Source of the DNA: Caulobacterales bacterium
Lineage (GTDB): Bacteria; Pseudomonadota; Alphaproteobacteria; Caulobacterales; Aquidulcibacteraceae
Direction: 5' to 3'
Length of the DNA stretch: 64,000 nucleotides
Assembly: GCA_017303355.1 (NCBI GenBank)
Contig: JAFLCU010000001.1
Span: 1 to 64,000, forward strand
A model generated the notes under the pieces. The model made no database searches. It was not told the DNA's origin and saw only the letters and a program-made list of their open reading frames with translations. The position numbers and the translations under genes were made by a program. Shown here piece by piece: positions 58,354-64,000 of this stretch. Each line of letters starts with the position of its first letter. Position 1 is the stretch's first letter.

Positions 58354-59594
58354 TGGCGGACGCGATGAACATCGTCATGCCGCTTGAGCAGGAGGGCTCG
58401 AAATCAATCGTGCGCGCGTGGCTGAAGCAGATCGGCGACGCGGTGAAGCTGGACGAGCCGATCGTTGAGCTGGAAACGGACAAGGTCGCGGTTGAAGTGC
58501 CGGCGCCGGCGGATGGCGTGTTGGCGGCGATCGTGCTGGGCGAAGGTGATGAAGCGGCGCCGGGGGCGGTGCTTGGCGTGCTGACGCTGGGTGTTGAAGC
58601 CTCGGACCGCCGGCTTCCAGCCGGCAATGCGACGCCTTCAAGCACTCGGGTCGTTGAAACGAAGATGCCGGCTGGAAGCCGGCGGTCCGAAGATGGACGC
58701 GAGATGCGCTTGTCGCCGTTGGTGAAGCGGCTCGTGGCGGAGCATCGGCTGGACGTTGCGGCGATAGCTGGCACCGGCCGCAATGGCCGCGTGACGCATC
58801 ACGACGTCGAGCAACACATCGCACTGGTGCCGCCGGAATTCTCGCTGGCGCGTTCTGCTCAAGCTTCAAGATTCGCCGGCGAGGATTCCGGCGGTCCAAG
58901 AAAGATTCCGCACGACGCGATGCGACGCGCGATCGCGGCGCATATGTCGCGTTCGGTCGCGACCGCGCCGCATGTGACGGCAGTGTTCGAGGCGGATTTC
59001 TCGGCGATCATGGCGCATCGCGCAAAGCACAAGGATGCTTACGCCAAGAGCGGCGCGCAGCTTACCTTTTCGGCTTACATCGTGCGTGCAGCTGCCGAAG
59101 CGATGAAGACCGCGCCGGCGGTGAACGCGCGCTGGCATGACGATTTCCTTGAGCTGTTCGAGGATGCGAACATCGGCATGGGCGTGGCTTTGGGCGACAA
59201 GGGCCTGATCGTGCCGGTCGTGCGGCGCGCGCAAGCGCTGACGTTGCGAGGGACGGCGGCGGCGTTGACGAATTTGACCGAGCGAGCGCGCAAAAACCAG
59301 TTGAAGCCGGCGGACGTGCAAGGCGGCACGTTCACGATTTCCAATCATGGCGTCTCGGGCTCGCTCGTGGCGACGCCGATCATCATCAATCAACCGCAAT
59401 CGGCCATCCTTGGCGTCGGCAAGCTGGAGAAGCGCGTCGTCGTACGCAGCGTCGATGGCGCCGACGCGATGGTGATCAAGCCGATGGCGTATGTGTCGCT
59501 CACCATCGATCACCGCGTGCTCGATGGGCATCAGACCAATGCCTGGCTCACACGCTTTGTCGAAATTCTCGAAACCTGGCCGCAAGAAGACTGA
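58353..59594 (+). CDS. Branched-chain 2-oxoacid dehydrogenase E2 acyltransferase with repeats in both linkers
   Basis: A 413-residue dihydrolipoamide acyltransferase. The lipoyl domain (1-80) carries Lys44 in ELETDKVAVEVPAP. The subunit-binding domain is about 117-155 (RLSPLVKRLVAEHRLDVAAI, GTGRNGRVTHHDV). The catalytic domain (about 185-413) ends with LTIDHRVLDGHQTNAWL. Between lipoyl and binding domains, residues 84-112 are encoded by a palindromic repeat (DRRLPAG ... KMPAGSRRS). A second repeat arm encodes residues 175-182 in the next linker (FAGEDSGGP). Both keep the frame. The overlap with E1 gives coupled expression. Confidence 0.93.
   Translation: MADAMNIVMPLEQEGSKSIVRAWLKQIGDAVKLDEPIVELETDKVAVEVPAPADGVLAAIVLGEGDEAAPGAVLGVLTLGVEASDRRLPAGNATPSSTRVVETKMPAGSRRSEDGREMRLSPLVKRLVAEHRLDVAAIAGTGRNGRVTHHDVEQHIALVPPEFSLARSAQASRFAGEDSGGPRKIPHDAMRRAIAAHMSRSVATAPHVTAVFEADFSAIMAHRAKHKDAYAKSGAQLTFSAYIVRAAAEAMKTAPAVNARWHDDFLELFEDANIGMGVALGDKGLIVPVVRRAQALTLRGTAAALTNLTERARKNQLKPADVQGGTFTISNHGVSGSLVATPIIINQPQSAILGVGKLEKRVVVRSVDGADAMVIKPMAYVSLTIDHRVLDGHQTNAWLTRFVEILETWPQED
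58604..58688. repeat. Palindromic element A inside the E2 coding sequence
   Basis: Left arm 58604-58625 and right arm 58667-58688 are perfect 22-base inverted repeats, identical to those at 19565-19652; the spacer is 41 bases. The gene reads through it without a stop. GAAG occurs before it (58596-58599) and immediately after it (58689-58692), a 93-base offset that is a multiple of three. Confidence 0.9.
58875..58897. repeat. Single arm of palindromic element A in the second E2 linker
   Basis: GCCGGCGAGGATTCCGGCGG followed by TCC resembles the right arm of the element at 44251-44352 (GCCGGCGAGGGCGCCGGCGG then TCC). No left arm is found upstream in the gene. It falls in the linker between subunit-binding and catalytic domains and is in frame. 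Confidence 0.6.
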
Positions 59595-59596
59595 TC

Positions 59597-60757
59597 ATGC
59601 TCGAAACGCTTAGCGCCAAGGCGCCCGATTCACTACTGAAGATCATCAAGATGTTTCGCGAGGATACGCGGCGCGAGAAGATTGATCTTGGCGTTGGCGT
59701 TTACAAGGATGCGAGCGGCAACACGCCGGTGATGCGGGCGGTGAAGGAGGCCGAAGCGCGCCTGCTCGCGAAGCAGACGACGAAAACCTATGTGGATCAG
59801 CAAGGCGACGTGGAATTTCTACGGCTGGTGGGCGAGCTTGTGTTTGGCGACGCCGGCGCGGGGATGGTCTCGATCCAGGCGGTGGGCGGCACCGGCGCAT
59901 TGCGCCTAGGGTGCGATCTGCTGCGCGAGAGCGGCGCCAAGCGCGTGGTTTTGCCAGCGCCGTATTGGCCGAACCATCACTCGATCGTGCGCGCCGCGGG
60001 CATGGTCCCAATCGATGCGCCCTTCTTCAATGTCGCTGAACAGCGCATCGACATAGAGGCGCTGCTGGACGCGTTCGCACGGCTAGAGCGCGGCGACGCG
60101 GTTATCCTTCAGGCCGTTTGCCACAACCCGCTCGGCGCGGATTTCTCGCTGGAGCAATGGGCGATGCTGGCTGACGCGCTGAATGCCGGGGGGATCACAC
60201 CCCTCCTCGACCTCGCCTATCAGGGCTTCGGCGATGGCATCGATGAAGATGTCACGGGTTTGCGTGCGTTCCTGGCGCGCGTGCCGGAAGCCGTGATCGC
60301 GGTTTCCGAAGCCAAGACGTTCGGCATTTATCGCGAGCGTGTCGGCGCGCTCTTCGTGAAGACGGCGGAGAAGGCGCGCGCGGCGGTGATGAGCAATCTC
60401 GCGGCGATTGCGCGCGCGAATTATTCGATGCCGCCGGATCATGGCGCGGCGATCGTGCGCGAGGTGCTTGGCGATGACGCGCTTCGCCAATCCTGGCGCG
60501 ACGAACTCGACGGCATTCGCGCGCATATCAAGCGCACGCGCATGGCGTTGGCCGAGGCGCGTGTGAACTCGCTGCCGATGCATTTGATCGCGGCGCAGAA
60601 GGGCATGTTCTCAACGCTGCCGCTGAGCGAGGCGCAAGTCGTGACGCTGCGCGAACAGCACGCGATCTACATGTCAGATTCTGGACGGATCAACGTGGCG
60701 GGGTTGCGCGAGGCGGACGTGCCGCGCTTCGTGGAGGCTTTGAAGGCGGTGGCTTAG
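59597..60757 (+). CDS. Aspartate/aromatic aminotransferase (class I, TyrB/AspC-like)
   Basis: A 386-residue PLP enzyme starting two bases after the E2 stop. Family marks: LGVGVYKDASGNTPVMRAVK, VGGTGALRLGCDLLRESGAK, LPAPYWPNHHSIVRAAG, VCHNPLGADFSLEQW, and the PLP Lys in AVSEAKTFGIYRERVGALFV. It is closest to the aromatic/aspartate subgroup that moves amino groups between aromatic or dicarboxylic amino acids and 2-oxoglutarate. Its position behind E1-E2 suggests it could supply branched-chain 2-oxoacids, which is inference. Confidence 0.9.
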   Translation: MLETLSAKAPDSLLKIIKMFREDTRREKIDLGVGVYKDASGNTPVMRAVKEAEARLLAKQTTKTYVDQQGDVEFLRLVGELVFGDAGAGMVSIQAVGGTGALRLGCDLLRESGAKRVVLPAPYWPNHHSIVRAAGMVPIDAPFFNVAEQRIDIEALLDAFARLERGDAVILQAVCHNPLGADFSLEQWAMLADALNAGGITPLLDLAYQGFGDGIDEDVTGLRAFLARVPEAVIAVSEAKTFGIYRERVGALFVKTAEKARAAVMSNLAAIARANYSMPPDHGAAIVREVLGDDALRQSWRDELDGIRAHIKRTRMALAEARVNSLPMHLIAAQKGMFSTLPLSEAQVVTLREQHAIYMSDSGRINVAGLREADVPRFVEALKAVA

Positions 60758-60765
60758 CCGCTCGT

Positions 60766-60892
60766 GCTCCCCACGGCGTGGGGAGCTGTCGAGCGCGTAG
60801 CACGAGACTGAGGGGCGTGTGTCGCGCCCGCAAGAGCACGCGCCCCTCCGGCTCGCTTCGCTTGCCACCTCCCCGCGTGGCGAGGAGGACAA
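60766..60892. repeat. Intergenic palindromic repeat between convergent genes
   Basis: Between the aminotransferase and paaZ stops the sequence contains CTCCCCACGGCGTGGGGAG (a near-perfect hairpin), GAGGGGCGTGTG with GCACGCGCCCCTC, and CACCTCCCCGCGTGGCGAGG. These nested inverted repeats could act as a bidirectional terminator and look like another dispersed element. No gene is present. Confidence 0.55.
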
Positions 60893-62911
60893 TCACGCGG
60901 CGTTCATCGTCAGCAGATCGTAGGCGGCGACAACCTCGCCCGCGCGGTTCGTCACCACGACATCCCAGCGCACCTCGCCTTGATCCGGCTTACGCAGGGT
61001 TTTCTCCTTCACGGTGAGCGCAACTTGGATCGCGTCGCCGGGCTTCACGGGTTTGACGAAGCGCAGCGTGTCGAGGCCGTAATTCGCCAGCACCGGGCCC
61101 GGGTCGGGATCGACGAAGAGGCCCGCCGCGAACGAAAGAATGAGATAGCCGTGCGCGACGCGGCCGCCGAAGAGCGGGTTGGCGCGCGCGGCTTCCTCAT
61201 CCATGTGCGCGTAGAAATTATCGCCGGTGAAGCTCGCGAAATGTTCGATGTCGTCGAGCGTGATTTCGCGCGCTTTGGTTTTGAGCTGAACCCCAAGCGG
61301 CAGATCGTGGAATTTGCGGCGGAACGGGTGCTGTTGCGCCGCTTCCGTCGGCATGCCGGCAATGTAGCGGCTGACGATGGCCGAGAGCGTGCGCGGATGA
61401 CCCTGCAGCGCGGTGCGCTGCATGTAATGGGTGACGCCGCGAATGCCGCCCATTTCCTCGCCGCCGCCAGCGCGGCCGGGCCCGCCATGGATCAGGTGCG
61501 GCATCGGCGAGCCGTGACCGGTGCTTTCCTTGGCGCTGTCGCGATCGATGAACGCGAGGCGGCCATGGAACGCGCCGCTGCCGAGCACGATCTCGCGCGC
61601 GAAATGGATGTCGTAGGTGAACACGCTGGCGACGAGCGAGCCCTTGCCGCGATTGGCGAGCGCGCTCGCGTCGGCCGCGTCCTTATACGGCATCAGCGTG
61701 GAGACGGGGCCAAAAGCTTCAACATCGTGCACGGCGCGCGCTTGCCACGGTTTCTCACAGCGCAGCAGCACGGGCGACATGAACGCGCCCTTCGCGTTGA
61801 CGGGCGCGGCGTTCGGATCGCCGAAGACGATCGCGGCGTCGCCGCTCAGCGCCTTGATCTTCGCACGCACGTCATCGCGTTGCGCGATGCTGACGAGCGC
61901 GCCGAGTTTTGTCGTTTCCTCGCGCGGGTCCGCGGGTGCGATTTTGCCGAGGCGTTCGATCAGCGCGGCTTGCGCGGCGTCCAGCAACGCAGCCGGAACC
62001 ATGGCGCGGCGAATGGCGGTGCATTTTTGGCCGGCCTTCGTCGTCATTTCCCTGGCGACCTCTTTTATGAAGAGATCGAATTCTGGGCTTTCGGGCGTCG
62101 CATCGGGGCCAAGGATCGAGGCGTTGAGCGAATCTTGTTCAGCAACGAAACGTACGCCTTCGTTGGCGATGGCCGGATGCGCCTTGAGTTTCGCGGCAGT
62201 GTTGGCCGAGCCCGTGAACGAGACGATGTCGCCGACGCTCAAATGATCGAGCAGATCGCCAGCGGCGCCCGCGACCAATTGCAGCGCGCCTTTCGGCAGA
62301 ACGTTGGCGTCGAGCATAATGCGGACGGCCGCTTCGGTGAGATAGGCGGTGGCGCTCGCGGGCTTCACGATTGCGGGCATGCCGGCAAGGAAGGTCGGTG
62401 CGAGCTTTTCCAACATACCCCAGACGGGGAAATTGAACGCGTTGATGTGCACCGCGACGCCTTGCAGCGATGTGTAAACATGCAGGCCTTGGAACGTGCC
62501 GTTGCGCGAAAGCGCCTCGACCGCGCCATCGATCAGGATGCGATCGTTCGGCAGTTCGCGGCGGCCTTTGCCTTGATAGACCGAGAACGTGCCGATGCCG
62601 CCTTCGATGTCGATCCAGCTATCGGCTTTGGTCGCGCCGGTATTGGCGCTGAGCGCGTAAAGTTCATCCATGCGCGCCGTGAGCGCTTCGGCGAGCGCTT
62701 TCAGCATGCCGGCGCGCTGATGGAAGGTGAGCGCGCGCAGCGCCGGACCACCCTGCTCGCGCGCGAAACGCGCCATCGCGCCAAAATCGAGCCCCTGCGA
62801 GGAGGTGAGCGCGACAACTTCGCCGTCGATGGCGGAGCGGAGTTCGGCAAGGTCGCCGGAGCCCGCGACCCAGCGGCCTTCGGCGTAATTTTGCAGAATG
62901 ATGGGTTTCAT
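60893..62911 (-). CDS. paaZ: PaaZ: oxepin-CoA hydrolase / 3-oxo-5,6-dehydrosuberyl-CoA semialdehyde dehydrogenase
   Basis: Bifunctional ring-cleavage enzyme of phenylacetate catabolism. The 672-residue protein has an N-terminal aldehyde dehydrogenase (about 1-520; FNFPVWGMLEKLAPTFLAGM, FTGSANTAAKL, catalytic Cys in KAGQKCTAIRRAMVP). A C-terminal MaoC hydratase domain (about 545-672) has SFTGDNFYAHMDEEAARANP and FGGRVAHGYLILSFAAGLFV. Both active sites look intact. Start at 62911 (MKPIILQNYAEGRW); the frame open to 63238 is unsupported. It is on the same strand as paaG. Confidence 0.95.
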   Translation of the reverse strand: MKPIILQNYAEGRWVAGSGDLAELRSAIDGEVVALTSSQGLDFGAMARFAREQGGPALRALTFHQRAGMLKALAEALTARMDELYALSANTGATKADSWIDIEGGIGTFSVYQGKGRRELPNDRILIDGAVEALSRNGTFQGLHVYTSLQGVAVHINAFNFPVWGMLEKLAPTFLAGMPAIVKPASATAYLTEAAVRIMLDANVLPKGALQLVAGAAGDLLDHLSVGDIVSFTGSANTAAKLKAHPAIANEGVRFVAEQDSLNASILGPDATPESPEFDLFIKEVAREMTTKAGQKCTAIRRAMVPAALLDAAQAALIERLGKIAPADPREETTKLGALVSIAQRDDVRAKIKALSGDAAIVFGDPNAAPVNAKGAFMSPVLLRCEKPWQARAVHDVEAFGPVSTLMPYKDAADASALANRGKGSLVASVFTYDIHFAREIVLGSGAFHGRLAFIDRDSAKESTGHGSPMPHLIHGGPGRAGGGEEMGGIRGVTHYMQRTALQGHPRTLSAIVSRYIAGMPTEAAQQHPFRRKFHDLPLGVQLKTKAREITLDDIEHFASFTGDNFYAHMDEEAARANPLFGGRVAHGYLILSFAAGLFVDPDPGPVLANYGLDTLRFVKPVKPGDAIQVALTVKEKTLRKPDQGEVRWDVVVTNRAGEVVAAYDLLTMNAA

Positions 62912-62934
62912 GGATTGCTCCGATAGGCATCGGT

Positions 62935-62994
62935 GCGAGCGCGGCGGCATGTCCGCCGAAGCTCGTAGAACGAAGGCGGGCGCCGCGCGCTCCC
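62935..62994. repeat. Palindromic element B, inverted copy
   Basis: Read on the minus strand it begins GGGAGCGCGCGGCGCCCGCC, runs TTCGTTCTACGAGCTTCGGC and ends GGACATGCCGCCGCGC. It is colinear with 43250-43310. It fills the paaG-paaZ gap. Confidence 0.7.
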
Positions 62995-63005
62995 ACTTGC
63001 CAAAA

Positions 63006-63794
63006 TCAGTGTCCCGTAAAATTCGGCGTACGCTTTTCGAGAAACGCGGCGACGCCTTCGCGATAATCTTGCGTGTGACCCAAGCGGCGCTGCGTGTCGC
63101 GCTCGATGAGCAATTGTTGCTCGAACGAATGCTGCGCGCTCTCGCGGATGAGCTTCTTGGTGCAGGCGAGGCCCTTCGTCGGCGCGGACGCGAATTTCGT
63201 GGCGAGCGCGTCAACCTCGCTCGCCAGCTTGTCGTCATCCACGCATTTCCAGATCATGCCCCAGCTCTCGGCGCGTTCCGCACTCACCGGCTCGCCGGTG
63301 AGTGCGGCGCCAAGCGCGCGTGTAAGGCCGATACCGCGCGGCAGCGTCCACGTGCCGCCGGAATCCGGGATGAGGCCGATATTGGCGAAGCTCTGAATGA
63401 ATTTGGCGCTGCGCGCGGCGATCACGATGTCGCAGGCGAGCGCGATATTCGCGCCAGCGCCGGCGGCTACGCCGTTGACGGCGCAGACAACCGGCATTTC
63501 CAACGTGGCGATGCGTTTGACCAGCGGATTGTAGCGCACCTCCAATGACTCGCCAAGATCGACGCCATCCTCGCTGGGCGCCACCGCGCGATCGGACAAA
63601 TCCTGCCCGGCGCAAAAGCCCCGGCCAGCGCCCGTGAGCACAACGACACGCGCATTGGCTTTGTGAATGTGATCAAACGCGCGACGCACCTCGTCGTGCA
63701 TCTGCACATTGAAGCTATTCAGACGATCCGGACGATTGAGCGTGAGGCGCGCTATGCCTCCGGAAACATCAAGTAGGATGGTTTCGAAATTCAT
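63006..63794 (-). CDS. paaG: PaaG-type enoyl-CoA hydratase/isomerase
   Basis: A 262-residue crotonase-fold enzyme; PaaG isomerises ring-1,2-epoxyphenylacetyl-CoA to the oxepin, feeding PaaZ. Motifs: LTLNRPDRLNSFNVQMHDEV, GAGRGFCAGQDLSD, CAVNGVAAGAGANIALACDI (oxyanion hole) and ANIGLIPDSGGTWTLPRGIG with the catalytic Asp. The GFCAGQDL and PDSGGTW forms match the PaaG/PaaB group. It is transcribed with paaZ and divergent from paaI. Confidence 0.92.
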   Translation of the reverse strand: MNFETILLDVSGGIARLTLNRPDRLNSFNVQMHDEVRRAFDHIHKANARVVVLTGAGRGFCAGQDLSDRAVAPSEDGVDLGESLEVRYNPLVKRIATLEMPVVCAVNGVAAGAGANIALACDIVIAARSAKFIQSFANIGLIPDSGGTWTLPRGIGLTRALGAALTGEPVSAERAESWGMIWKCVDDDKLASEVDALATKFASAPTKGLACTKKLIRESAQHSFEQQLLIERDTQRRLGHTQDYREGVAAFLEKRTPNFTGH

Positions 63795-63870
63795 CGCGCG
63801 CCTCCTCCGTGGCTCGTCATTTTTCGTGGCGTAGGATAGAAGCATCAAGCGGTCAATTCGGAGGTGCGGC

Positions 63871-64000
63871 ATGAACGAAGCTGACGGACTCGCACGACGC
63901 GTCGCCGATACTTTGCTGCAACGCGAAGGTACAGGCCCCGCTTGGGGCGTCACAATCGATGACGCGCGCGAAGGCTATGCGCTGGTGCGCATGCATGTGC
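63871..64000 (+). CDS. paaI: PaaI-type hydroxyphenylacetyl-CoA thioesterase (partial, runs off the window)
   Basis: The first 43 codons encode MNEADGLARRVADTLLQREG, PAWGVTIDDAREGYALVRMH. This is the N-terminus of PaaI hot-dog thioesterases (LA..V...L...D.....LG..I....G.A...M.V). GGAGGTGC precedes the ATG at 63871. It stands divergently to paaG, and its location next to paaG and paaZ supports the assignment. The rest lies outside the window. Confidence 0.8.
   Translation, partial: MNEADGLARRVADTLLQREGTGPAWGVTIDDAREGYALVRMHV

Noticed and set aside
60980..62926. A 648-codon open frame antisense to paaZ
   Set aside because: Low-complexity Arg/Glu/Ala translation with no domain; PaaZ on the other strand is complete.

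Overview
The window is dense, GC-rich chromosomal DNA from an alphaproteobacterium. The best evidence for this is a complete general stress response locus (phyR, nepR, ecfG and a HisKA_2-type sensor kinase), a three-gene cytochrome bc1 operon, a CsgH-type curli chaperone, queC/queE, and branched-chain amino acid and phenylacetate catabolism. Gene content and the high number of small intergenic palindromes suggest Caulobacterales, perhaps a Hyphomonadaceae-like lineage. That placement is inference. I saw no rRNA, tRNA, CRISPR array, prophage or complete insertion sequence.

Layout. 0-7 kb: thiE, a DUF1003 membrane protein, a solitary TIR protein, a ClpP-like protease, a decayed PD40 lipoprotein fragment, an alpha-carbonic anhydrase, an unknown polytopic membrane protein, a SleB-type cell-wall hydrolase and a cupin. 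7-10.5 kb: petABC. The cytochrome b carries an unusual insertion of about 90 residues in its last periplasmic loop. 10.6-18.5 kb: trmL, hemF, a zinc-ribbon protein, a Doc/AbrB-type toxin-antitoxin pair with a palindromic operator, an acyltransferase, a CCA-adding enzyme, a Nudix hydrolase, a large helical protein ending in a HEPN-like motif, and a DUF1285 protein. 18.5-25.2 kb: a MoxR ATPase, a DUF58 protein and two large BatA/DUF4159-type membrane proteins, a probable envelope-quality operon. 25-30.5 kb: hemerythrin, a chemoreceptor with a CZB domain, and a curli-like cluster (curlin, CsgH, curlin). 30.7-39.7 kb: GT-C glycosyltransferase, GNAT, MFS, pirin, response regulator, small envelope proteins, queE and queC. 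40-42.7 kb: a TonB-dependent receptor with a clear terminator.

42.8-48.4 kb holds the lower valine pathway (mmsB, 3-hydroxyisobutyryl-CoA hydrolase, mmsA) with a divergent LysR regulator. 55.7-60.8 kb holds the upper step: a fused branched-chain 2-oxoacid dehydrogenase E1 and its E2, with a divergent Lrp regulator and an aminotransferase. Together they would take valine to propionyl-CoA. The E3 and acyl-CoA dehydrogenase are not here. 60.9-64 kb begins a phenylacetate cluster (paaZ, paaG, start of paaI).

49.4-55.1 kb is a stress island. Five sites matching GGAAC-N17-GTT, the general stress response sigma-factor promoter, stand in front of two DUF1328 genes, an ElaB/DUF883-like gene, nepR-ecfG-kinase and phyR.

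The most unusual signal is a family of dispersed palindromes. One type has a perfect 22-bp inverted repeat ending GGACCGCC/GGCGGTCC. Two of these sequences lie inside the E2 acyltransferase gene, read through in frame exactly at the two interdomain linkers. Another copy sits directly against the TTG start of the DUF58 gene. A different palindrome supplies the apparent start codon of the hydroxyisobutyryl-CoA hydrolase.
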